Source of the DNA: Actinomadura terrae
GTDB lineage: Bacteria; Actinomycetota; Actinomycetes; Streptosporangiales; Streptosporangiaceae
NCBI RefSeq assembly: GCF_022751215.1
Contig: NZ_JAICDG010000002.1
Span: forward strand, 496,001 to 560,000
Direction of reading: 5' to 3'
Length of the DNA: 64,000 bases
Every line of letters begins with the position of its first letter. Position 1 is the first letter of the stretch. The notes beneath the pieces were generated by a model. The model was not told the DNA's origin, made no database searches, and saw only the letters and a list, made by a program, of their open reading frames with translations. The position numbers and the translations under genes are program-made. Positions 53,497 through 61,573 of the stretch are shown here, piece by piece.

Positions 53497-54669
53497 ATGG
53501 AACTAGACCACGATTTCACCGTCCCCGTGCCGGTGGACCAGGCCTGGCCCGTTCTGCTGGACGTGGAACGCGTCGCCGCCTGCATGCCCGGCGCGACCCT
53601 CGACTCGGTGGACGGCGAGGAGTACGCCGGGCGCCTGAAGGTCAAGGTCGGCGCGATGACCATCACCTATCGCGGCACCGCCCGCATCGTGTCCGCCGAC
53701 GAGGCGTCCCGCTCGGTCACACTGGAGGCCGCCGCGAAGGAGGCCCGCGGCTCCGGTACCGCGTCCGCCACCGTCCAGGCACAGCTTCACGAGGAGGACG
53801 GCACGACCCGCGTGACCGTCCGGACCAAGCTCAACGTCACCGGCCGCCCGGCGCAGTTCGGCCGCAACATCCTGTCCGAGGTCGGCTCCAAAATCGTCGC
53901 CCGCTTCGCGAAGTCGCTGGCCGCCGAGCTGGAATCCCCCGGCACCCCGTCGGCCACCCCCGCCCCAGCACCCAACCCGTCCCCCCAACAAGCCACGGAA
54001 ACAACCGCGAAACCGCCCACCCCCACAAAGTCGGACGTGCCCGCAGAGCCCAGCGCGCCTGCGACGCCGGACGCTTCCGCGCCGGACGCTTCCGCGCAGC
54101 CCGAAACGCGCGCGGAGTCGGATGCGTCTGCGAAGACTGGCGCTTCTGCGCAGTCCGAGGCGTCCGCGAAGTCGGACGCCGCACAGCTCGGGGCGTCCGC
54201 CAAGCCCGACACGCCTGCGGAACCGGACGTGCCCGCGGAGCCGTCCGCGTCCGCGGAGCCGTCCGCGTCCGCGGAGAACGGAGCCATCGGCGGGGCGGCC
54301 TCCGAAGCTCCTGCGAGCTCCGAAGCGTCTGCGTCTCCGGAGACGTCCGCGAAGGCTGGGGAAGAGACGTCGGGGGAGCCCGGCACATCACCAGGCCCCG
54401 AGCCCGCCCAGGGGGCCGGGTCGGGCTCGTCCACGAAGGACGCGACGGCCAAGGCGGAGAACTCCGAACCAGCGTCCGCAGGGACGCGGGCCTCCGCCGC
54501 CCCGCCGCGCCCGGCCGAACAACCGCACGCCCGGCCCGTAGACGACGCGATCGACCTGCTGGAATTCGCGGGCCCCTCGCTGGTGAAGCGGGCCGTCCCG
54601 GTGCTTGGTGCCCTGGTCGCCCTCATCCTGGCCATCCGGTTCCTGACCCGCCGCCGCAAGGCCCACTGA
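53497..54669 (+). CDS. CoxG-like SRPBCC protein, tail-anchored
   Basis: A 390-residue protein in three parts. Residues ~1-147 are an SRPBCC/CoxG domain (VPVPVDQAWPVLLDVERVAA, CMPGATL, KVKVGAMTITYRGTARI, GRNILSEVGSKIVARFAKSL). Residues ~148-340 are a low-complexity Pro/Ala/Ser/Glu/Asp linker with repeats such as SASAEPSASAE. The C-terminus is one transmembrane helix (VPVLGALVALILAIRFL) ending in RRRKAH, so the protein is anchored by its tail. CoxG proteins link CO dehydrogenase to the membrane and quinone pool, which fits this geometry and the operon upstream. The ATG follows AGAAGGA. Confidence 0.9.
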   Translation: MELDHDFTVPVPVDQAWPVLLDVERVAACMPGATLDSVDGEEYAGRLKVKVGAMTITYRGTARIVSADEASRSVTLEAAAKEARGSGTASATVQAQLHEEDGTTRVTVRTKLNVTGRPAQFGRNILSEVGSKIVARFAKSLAAELESPGTPSATPAPAPNPSPQQATETTAKPPTPTKSDVPAEPSAPATPDASAPDASAQPETRAESDASAKTGASAQSEASAKSDAAQLGASAKPDTPAEPDVPAEPSASAEPSASAENGAIGGAASEAPASSEASASPETSAKAGEETSGEPGTSPGPEPAQGAGSGSSTKDATAKAENSEPASAGTRASAAPPRPAEQPHARPVDDAIDLLEFAGPSLVKRAVPVLGALVALILAIRFLTRRRKAH

Positions 54670-54818
54670 ACCACCCCTCACACAAGAGCGAGGCACGGTC
54701 ACCAAACCAGTAGCCGGGTGGCCTGACGCGTCCGACGTCCCCCTGGGCCCCGGACAGGTCAAAGCAAGGTCAACGATCCCTCCGGGGACGGCGACGACGA
54801 TGGCCCGAAGGTGCCCCC

Positions 54819-55538
54819 ATGCCGTCGGCTTGTGCCGTGGACACCATTGAACTCCAGCGGGTCGCGCGGATCGAGAACGACAACTGGTGGTACCGCGAGC
54901 GCCGCGTGATCCTCTCCAGGGAGCTGCTGCGGTACAGCGTGCCCGGAGAAGCGGTCGACATCGGCGCCGGAGCGGGCGGCAACTCCAGGGAACTCGCCGC
55001 CCACGGCTGGCAGGCCACCGCGATCGACCTCAATCCGACGGCCGTGGCTCTGGCGCGCGCCCAGGGCGTCGAAGCCTACGAGGGGGACGCGCGCTATCTG
55101 CCGCTGCCATCCGACCGCTACGACATGGCGCTGGCGATGGACGTCCTGGACCACATCGAGGACGACGCGCGTGCCGCCGCCGAGATCACACGCGTGCTGC
55201 GCCCTGGCGGGACGGTGTTGCTCTCCGTGCCGTGCGACATGGCCCTGTGGTCCGCGCACGACGTGTCGCTCGGCCGCGTCCGCCGCTACACCCGTCGCGC
55301 GCTGGTCGACCTGCTGGACGGCGCCGGACTCCTCCTCGACCGCGTCTGGAGCCGCGGCGTCCTCCTTCGCCCCCTGCAACGCCTACTCAGGCACCGCAGC
55401 GCACACTACGAAGACCTGGCCCCGCTCCACCCGTTCACCAACGAAGCCCTCCGCCTCGCGGCGGCGCTCGAACGCCGCCTTCCCACCTCCACCTGGCCCG
55501 GCACCTGCCTCTTCGCCCGCGCCCACCGCCCCGGCTGA
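54819..55538 (+). CDS. Class I SAM-dependent methyltransferase
   Basis: A 239-residue methyltransferase. Motif I is AVDIGAGAGGNSRELAAHGW, motif II region AIDLNPTAVALARA, then YDMALAMDVLDHIEDD and LRPGGTVLLSVPCD. The C-terminal half (RRYTRRALVDLLDGAGLLLD) is typical of methyltransferase type 11/23 enzymes. The acceptor is unknown. It starts at ATG 54819, or GTG 54837 closer to the conserved core (DTIELQRVARIENDNWWYRE). It stands alone, 150 bp after the CoxG-like gene. Confidence 0.9.
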   Translation: MPSACAVDTIELQRVARIENDNWWYRERRVILSRELLRYSVPGEAVDIGAGAGGNSRELAAHGWQATAIDLNPTAVALARAQGVEAYEGDARYLPLPSDRYDMALAMDVLDHIEDDARAAAEITRVLRPGGTVLLSVPCDMALWSAHDVSLGRVRRYTRRALVDLLDGAGLLLDRVWSRGVLLRPLQRLLRHRSAHYEDLAPLHPFTNEALRLAAALERRLPTSTWPGTCLFARAHRPG

Positions 55539-55781
55539 CCCCCGGACACGCGCCCCTTCCGCCCCCGTCCTAGAGCGCGCTGGTCGGCGTCACCGACTCG
55601 ACCTCCGTCCAGACCCAGCGCCCGAGGCCGCTCCACTCCCCCCGCGACGCCCGCGACCGCTGCTTGCAGCGCTCCCCCACAGGCCCAATATGACCTCACC
55701 GCCTGACCATTGCGAGCATGCGAAACAGCCGCATCAATAACACTTTGAGGTGAGTTCGAGCGGCGACTACGTTCCTCTGAC

Positions 55782-56213
55782 ATGGCCCGCCCCCGTCCCA
55801 CCCGCCGCCTTGTCGTCGGACCGTTCACCTACCACTGGAAATCGGGCCACCAGCATGAGCGCTACCAGGACAAGGACGGTCGCCCGCGATGCGACGGCTG
55901 CCGAGAGGTCCTGAGCCTGCGGCGGGCAGGTGCCCCTGGCCGGTTGGTCATCGTCTTTCGCGAGGGGCCCGGACGCCTGGTCAACGACGGCATGTTCCAC
56001 GACGGTGGAGTGCTGCGAACCAGCGACCGCGCCTACCTCAACCTGCACCGCCCCGGGGTGGTCCGCGCCCTGCTGGACCAAGCCCAGGACCGCGGCCACG
56101 ACTTCGCGACCGCCGGAACAGTCGAAATCAACGGCTGGGACCTCCTCGACGCCGCCGTGGACCGCCTGCAACCACCCGCCCAACCCGGACCACAGGACGT
56201 CCAGAACCCGTAG
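55782..56213 (+). CDS. Hypothetical protein, unknown
   Basis: A 143-residue soluble protein. A basic N-terminus (ARPRPTRRLVVGPFTYHWKS) precedes PRCDGCREVL, a CxxC that may bind zinc, then REGPGRLVNDGMFHDGGVLR and ATAGTVEINGWDLLDAAVDR. I do not recognise the family; the even mix of charged and hydrophobic residues and codon use look like a real gene. ATG 55782 is plausible but without a clear ribosome-binding site. No operon partner is seen. Confidence 0.6.
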   Translation: MARPRPTRRLVVGPFTYHWKSGHQHERYQDKDGRPRCDGCREVLSLRRAGAPGRLVIVFREGPGRLVNDGMFHDGGVLRTSDRAYLNLHRPGVVRALLDQAQDRGHDFATAGTVEINGWDLLDAAVDRLQPPAQPGPQDVQNP

Positions 56214-57266
56214 CCCTCCAGCCCGCGCCAAAACGCCACCGACCGGCGCCGCCAGCCCTCCGGGCGTAGGGGTCGTAGTCGCAGTACAAGTCGGGTGCGG
56301 TCGGATCGACGCACCACAGATCCGCCTCCGGCGGCTCACCGGACACGGTGACTTCCGGCTTCCCGCAGTCCAGGCGACGCAGCGCGTCCACCTAAGAATC
56401 CTTCGTGTGGCCCAGTGGAACAGCCGCTACGTCGACGGCGCCGTCGGCCCAGCCCCGCCGAGCGAAGGGCATCAGGGAGGACGGCGTGGCCCGGCTCTCC
56501 GTTCAAGGAGCAGGACATCCAGCTCCCGGGCCGCTATCCGTTCAACCTTCAGGCCAGCGGCCCGGCCAGGGCCTGCGCCCCGGTCAAGGTCTGCGCCCCG
56601 GACAAGGTCTGCGCCCCGGACAAGGCCTGCGCCCTGGCCAGGGCCTGCGGCCCGGTCAAGGCCTGCGGCCCGGTCAAGGCCTGTGACTCGGTCAGGGACT
56701 GCGCCCCGGTCAAGGCCTGTGACTCGGTCAGGTCGAAGACCGCGGCGGCGGTGGGCGGCGATCCTCGGTGAACAGGGAGCGCCGGAGGTTCGTGGGAGAG
56801 GCCGCGACGGCGTGCGAGTACGTAACGATGGCTCGCTGCGGTATGGGGAGTGCGGGCGCGGATTCAGGCGGCGCGATACGTCGCGGCGGTGCTGGTGGCG
56901 GAGCGCCCTCCGCTCCCGCTTCGCTTATCGTTCGCCGCTGTGCGGGTCATGACGCGCAGGGCGGCGGCGGTGGTGGCGGCTGGTGGAGCGGTCGCGTTCG
57001 GGTGCTGATTTGCTGCCCCCGGGGTTGCTCTGCCCGGGGGAGCGTGGCGGTGCTAGGCCGTTGGCGGCGGTGGTGTGACGGTTGCCTTCGCGGAGAAGGG
57101 GACGGGAACGTGGTGGAGGCTGGTAGGGCGGCGGTTGCTGATTAAGGCGCGGATGCTCTTTAGGAGCGCGGAGGGTAATGGTTGTTCTGGAGTGTGGCGG
57201 GGTGCCTCGATACCTGGTGGCGGCGCGTCGCTTGGAATGTGCTGGGACGAGTGGGCGCGGGGCAGA
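56214..57266. other. Gene-poor region with minisatellite
   Basis: About 1 kb without a supported gene. It contains the 18-bp tandem repeat at 56,570-56,731. The stretch 56,768-57,260 has open frames only by composition, without family sequence. A short minus-strand frame (56,391-56,128) with YCDYDPYARR is too weak to call. Confidence 0.55.
56570..56731. repeat. 18-bp minisatellite, nine units
   Basis: Nine head-to-tail 18-mers of the type GGCCTGCGCCCCGGTCAA, with variants GGTCTGCGCCCCGGACAA (two adjacent identical copies), GGCCTGCGGCCCGGTCAA (two copies) and GGCCTGTGACTCGGTCAG (two copies). The plus frames would give six-residue repeats (such as KACAPV or PGQGLR), but no convincing gene contains them. 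Confidence 0.93.
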
Positions 57267-57686
57267 TTAGTCGTGGGGATCGTCGATTACGGCGACGGCC
57301 TCGACTTCGACGAGTTGGTCGGCGTAGCCGAGTGTTGCGACGCCGAGGAGCGTGCTGGGTGCATCGTGGTCGCCCATGTGTTCGCGGACGACTTGCCACG
57401 CCTGGACAAGGTCGGCCTGCTTGGACGAGGCGACGTACACGGTGGTCTTCACAACGTCGGTCAGCGTTGCGCCGGCGCCGCGCAGGGCCTCCTCAAGGTT
57501 GCGCATCACCTGGTGGGCCTGGCCCGCGTAGTCGCCGACGGCCACGGTGGCGCCGTCGCTGTCGAGTGGGCACGCTCCGGCCGTCCAGATGGCCCGCGTT
57601 GAAGATAGGGACGCGGTCGCCGCGTAGGCGTATTCAACGGCCTGGGTGAGGCGCTGGTTGCGGACGAGGGTGACGCGGTCAGTCAT
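57267..57686 (-). CDS. RidA family protein
   Basis: A 139-residue RidA/YjgF/UK114-like protein: IWTAGACPLDSDGATVAVGD, GQAHQVMRNLEEALRGAGAT, DVVKTTVYVASSKQADLVQA, and the C-terminal VEVEAVAVID. RidA proteins hydrolyse reactive enamine/imine intermediates of PLP enzymes; the catalytic Arg of the strict RidA subgroup (in the R-x-C/A context near the C-terminus) is not obvious, so this may be a sister subgroup. ATG 57686 is the family start. It lies downstream of the big glycerophosphotransferase genes on the same strand, with a 174-bp gap. Confidence 0.85.
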   Translation of the reverse strand: MTDRVTLVRNQRLTQAVEYAYAATASLSSTRAIWTAGACPLDSDGATVAVGDYAGQAHQVMRNLEEALRGAGATLTDVVKTTVYVASSKQADLVQAWQVVREHMGDHDAPSTLLGVATLGYADQLVEVEAVAVIDDPHD

Positions 57687-57860
57687 TGCGCTCCGTTTCG
57701 GATGGTCCTTAGTTTCGGAAACGGAGAAAACAACTGCGGTTCCTGTGAACCATGCTGTCCTGTTCCGGCCCGCATTGTCGCACTCGAAAAGGACGAGGTC
57801 GCCTCGCTGGCCCGTCCTCATCCACAAGGGCGTCTTCCTGGGCTGGGTGTTCGGGTGTGG

Positions 57861-60800
57861 TCAGGTGAGGAGGCGTTCGGCTGCTCGGGCTGCGGCCTTT
57901 CCGTCGTCGTGCGGGCAGTACTTGTCGAAGAACGTGTCGTAGGCGTCGACATAGGCGTCCTGGACCTCGTCCACCGCCCGGAGCGCTTCGGCGACCTCGG
58001 CGGAGGTGGACAGGAGCGGTCCCGGGGCCTCGGCCTCGAAGTCGAGGGAGAAGCCGCGCGCGCGGTCGCGGTAGTGCTCCAGGTCGTAGGTGTAGAAGAG
58101 CATGGGCCGCCCCGTGCAGGCGAAGTCGAACATGGCGGACGAGTAGTCGGTCACCAGCACGTCGGACGCCAGGTACAGGTCGGCGATGTCGGGGTAGCGG
58201 GAGACGTCGATCGTGAAGCCGTCCGATGGGGGACGGTGCCCCTCGGTGATCAGGAAGTGGGGGCGGACGAGCAGGACGTGGTCGTCGCCGAGGGCTCGCC
58301 GCAGGGTCTCCACGTCCAGTTCCATGGAGAACGCCCGGCGGCCCGGGGCCAGATGGTGATCGTCCCGCCAGGTCGGCGCGTAGAGGACGACCTTCTTGCC
58401 GCGCGGTATGCCGAGCCGCTCGCGGACGCGGGCGCCGAGGCGGTCGAACTCCGGGCTGCTCAGGACGTCGTTGCGCGGATACCCGGCCTCCAGGATCTCG
58501 CCCTCGTAGTGGAAGGCCCGCCGCATGGTGTCGGACGTGAACGTGTTGGGGGAGAGCACGACGTCCCACCGCGGGACCTCGTAGTCGATCCAGCGGAGGT
58601 TCTCCGCGCGCTGGGAGTGCAGGTCGCTGAGGTCATAGCCGAGGCGTTTGAGCGGGGTGCCGTGCCAGGTCTGCATGTACCTCTGCTCGGGACGCTTGAC
58701 GAACCCCGGCGTGAGGCCGTAGTTCGTGACGATGTACCGGGCGCGTGCGAGCGCGCGGTAGTGCTCCCTCGTCCCCGCTATGACGACCTTGGCGTCGCCT
58801 TCGACGCTGAACTGGCCGTCGGTGGAGATCCAGACGCACTCCAGGCCGGGGTGGCTCCGTGCGATCTCCTCGTAGATCGCCCTGGGGTTGCAGCTGTACT
58901 GGGACGCGCCGTAGCTGTCGAACACGACCAGGTCGGTCAGCGGGCTCCGCAGGTAGACGGGGTAGTCGTGCTCCCAGAGGAGGCGCTGGGCATGCCCTCC
59001 GCGTTCGTCCTCGGCCATGACGGCGCGGCTCCTCAGTTGCAGGGCGTCCGTCTGGTGGACGCGGGCCTCGAACTCGTGTGTTCCGGCCGCTCGCCATTCC
59101 GGAAGGTCGGATATCACCGCGCGCTCGACGACGACCGTGGTCTCTTCCGGCGCCTCAAGGGTCGGGGGCCGGGGGCTCTGCGGGGTCGCGGTCATGGCGG
59201 TCGCGGCTGCGCTCGTGTTCGTGCCGAGCGGCTTGATCATGACCGTCGCGGGTGTCGGAACCTTGGGCCTTCTCATTTCCCGGGTCTTCGCCGGGCGGGC
59301 ATTGGAGTTGCTCGCGGAGGCGTGCTTGGCGAGGCGGTTCGCCGCGGCCGGGGTGGGGGCCAGGAGGTCCCACAGACCGGTGGCCAGGGGCCCGGCCGTT
59401 CCGAAGAGCGGCATGGCGCCGGGGGCGAAGGTGGTGGTGAAGGTCGCGCCGTCCCAGGTGAGGGGGAGGCGGTGCTCGTCGCCCGAGCGGCGGCGGCGGA
59501 GGATCAGGTGGGTGGGACGGTGGGTCGGGTCGGACAGGTCGCCGGTCAGCGTGAGGCGGTCGTCGGGGGTCCACCGGACGGACGTGACGACGGGACGGAA
59601 ACTGCGCTCGACGCCGCGCAGGTTGCCGTAGGCGGTCCGGGTGAGGGCGAACTCACGGCCCCGGGTCGCGAAGCGGGCACCGGGGAGGGTGCGGGCCATG
59701 GTCAGCCGCAGGGGCCCGTCGGAGCCGAGGAGGCGGATGTCCCAGTCGATCGCGTCGCGCAGGTGGGCGGCGCGGGGGCCGCGTTCGGCGATCGCCGGGC
59801 CGGAGTGGAGGGCGTCCAGGGGAAGGGTGGCCATGAAGTCGAAGCCGGTGCCCTTCTCCATCCGCATGCCCGCCGCCGGGCGCACCGTCACCTCGCCGCG
59901 GACCTCGGGACCGCCGTGCCGGCGGACGGCGACGATCGCGGCGCCGGGGCCGAGCGCGAGCCTCGTCCAGCCGGTGATCTCCAGCAGGTCGCCGACCCGG
60001 CGGTAGCCGGTCACGACGGCCTTGGCGCGCTTGACGTGGACGACGAATCCCTTGTCGGCGGCGGGCTGGACGGCGACGTGCTCGTCGACCTGCCGCGCGG
60101 CCGCCCAGTTCACGGCCGGTTCGGCGGAGGTGAGGCGCTGGACGGCCTTGCAGCCGGACGTGCTGACCTCGGCGAACAGCTCCCATGTCACCGTCGGCCA
60201 CTCGTCGCCGTCCTGGAGGAGGTCCGGCTCGATCCGGATCGAGAACCCGGACCAGTCGTAGGAGACCAGCGACTGCCCCGACCGGGCCGTGGCCTCCGGG
60301 CAGGGCATCCGCTCCACGGGGAGGCGGACCTCCTTGCCGCTCTTGGCGTCGTGCATCCAGATCCGGATGCGGGAGTCCTTGGCGGAGGTCACGGCGAGCC
60401 GGTCGAAATGGGCGTGCCCCTGGACGACGAGGCAGCCGGAGTCCCAGCCGACGCGGTCGACCTCGGCGTGGAGTTTGAGTTCGTCGGTGACGTCGTAGAC
60501 CTCGTCGGGGATCGCCCGGGCCGGGTCGCCGAAGAAGGGGTAGCGGGCATACCAGCGCTGCCGCCGCCTGCGTCGGCTCACCAGCGGGACGTCGTGCAGG
60601 CCGTTCTCCTCGAAGCGGAGCACGTCGAGCAGTTCGGGCAGCATCCGCTCGCGGAGCAGGTGCAGTTCGAGGCGTTTGATCGCCTCCAGCCCCTGGAAGG
60701 CGGACGGGGCCGCGGCGGCGACGATGTCGGCGCCCGCCTCCAGCAGGCGGTCGCGGTGCTCGCCGGACGCGGCGGGCAGCGCGAGGATCAGGGCGCGGAC

Positions 60801-61559
60801 GTCCAGGTCGAGGGCGTGCTTGTCGTAGGCGGGCAGCAGCGCGGGCGCGTGGTCGCCGAGGATGCCGCGCACCATCTCCAGCGAGGCGAGCCGGTCGGCG
60901 GCGTCGGCCTGCGGGTTCGCGAGCGGTTCCCGGCGGTGCCGCCAGAGGTAGACGGTCGTGTCGAGGACGTCCACGGCGGAGGCGAGCACGTGCGCCTCCA
61001 GGCTGACCGGCGGGTCCTCGTGGGACATCGCGGGGAACTCGAACCGGTGCGCGTCCCAGAACGAGCGCCGGTACACCTTGTTCCAGACGGTCCGGTCCTG
61101 GAGCAGGGCGGGATGGCGGGTGATGTGCGTGCCCTTCACCGTGGCCGCGTAGGCCTCGGCGTGCAGCGGCGACTGCCAGGCGTGGTCGCGGTCGACGCGC
61201 AGGACGTTGCCGCCCGCGATGTCGGACCCGGTCGCCTCCAGCGTGCGGACCAGCAGCTCGTAGGCGTAGGGCGGCACGGTGTCGGCGGCTCCGGCGAAGG
61301 CGAGGTACTGGCCGCCGGCGCGCGCGACACCGGCGTTGCGGGCCGGGCCGAGGCCCTCGCCGCCGCGGTGCAGCAGGACGAAGCGGTCGTCGCGGTCGGC
61401 GAACTCCTTCGCGATGACGGGGCCGCCGTCCGCCGACCCGTCGTCGACCATGACGACCTCCAGGTCGCGGAGGGTCTGTCTGGCCAGCGACTCCAGGCAC
61501 TCGGCGAGGTGCGCCTCGACGTCGTGGAACGGGACGACGACGCTGATCTTGGGCGGCAC
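57861..61559 (-). CDS. Fused GT2 glycosyltransferase / CDP-glycerol glycerophosphotransferase
   Basis: A 1,232-residue two-enzyme protein. Residues ~4-220 are a GT-A family 2 glycosyltransferase (ISVVVPFHDVEAHLAECLES, VVMVDDGSADGG, GPARNAGVARAGGQYLAFAG with ADT in place of the usual DxD, then SHEDPP). A middle region (~340-760) has beta-rich repeats also found in the upstream gene (LILRRRRSGDEHRLPLTWDG). A Pro/Ala/Thr linker follows. Residues ~860-1,225 are a TagF-like transferase (QYSCNPRAIYEEIARSHPGL, QTWHGTPLKRLGYD, VVLYAPTWRDD, VTDYSSAMFDFACTGRPMLF). Such proteins build poly(glycerol phosphate)-type wall teichoic acid at the membrane. Only 14 bp separate it from the related gene upstream. 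Confidence 0.92.
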   Translation of the reverse strand: MPPKISVVVPFHDVEAHLAECLESLARQTLRDLEVVMVDDGSADGGPVIAKEFADRDDRFVLLHRGGEGLGPARNAGVARAGGQYLAFAGAADTVPPYAYELLVRTLEATGSDIAGGNVLRVDRDHAWQSPLHAEAYAATVKGTHITRHPALLQDRTVWNKVYRRSFWDAHRFEFPAMSHEDPPVSLEAHVLASAVDVLDTTVYLWRHRREPLANPQADAADRLASLEMVRGILGDHAPALLPAYDKHALDLDVRALILALPAASGEHRDRLLEAGADIVAAAAPSAFQGLEAIKRLELHLLRERMLPELLDVLRFEENGLHDVPLVSRRRRRQRWYARYPFFGDPARAIPDEVYDVTDELKLHAEVDRVGWDSGCLVVQGHAHFDRLAVTSAKDSRIRIWMHDAKSGKEVRLPVERMPCPEATARSGQSLVSYDWSGFSIRIEPDLLQDGDEWPTVTWELFAEVSTSGCKAVQRLTSAEPAVNWAAARQVDEHVAVQPAADKGFVVHVKRAKAVVTGYRRVGDLLEITGWTRLALGPGAAIVAVRRHGGPEVRGEVTVRPAAGMRMEKGTGFDFMATLPLDALHSGPAIAERGPRAAHLRDAIDWDIRLLGSDGPLRLTMARTLPGARFATRGREFALTRTAYGNLRGVERSFRPVVTSVRWTPDDRLTLTGDLSDPTHRPTHLILRRRRSGDEHRLPLTWDGATFTTTFAPGAMPLFGTAGPLATGLWDLLAPTPAAANRLAKHASASNSNARPAKTREMRRPKVPTPATVMIKPLGTNTSAAATAMTATPQSPRPPTLEAPEETTVVVERAVISDLPEWRAAGTHEFEARVHQTDALQLRSRAVMAEDERGGHAQRLLWEHDYPVYLRSPLTDLVVFDSYGASQYSCNPRAIYEEIARSHPGLECVWISTDGQFSVEGDAKVVIAGTREHYRALARARYIVTNYGLTPGFVKRPEQRYMQTWHGTPLKRLGYDLSDLHSQRAENLRWIDYEVPRWDVVLSPNTFTSDTMRRAFHYEGEILEAGYPRNDVLSSPEFDRLGARVRERLGIPRGKKVVLYAPTWRDDHHLAPGRRAFSMELDVETLRRALGDDHVLLVRPHFLITEGHRPPSDGFTIDVSRYPDIADLYLASDVLVTDYSSAMFDFACTGRPMLFYTYDLEHYRDRARGFSLDFEAEAPGPLLSTSAEVAEALRAVDEVQDAYVDAYDTFFDKYCPHDDGKAAARAAERLLT

Positions 61560-61573
61560 GGGAGGCTCCGTTC

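Noticed and set aside
56570..56731. Possible CRISPR array or repeat protein gene
   Set aside because: Direct 18-bp units without spacers; surrounding frames show no start signal or domain.
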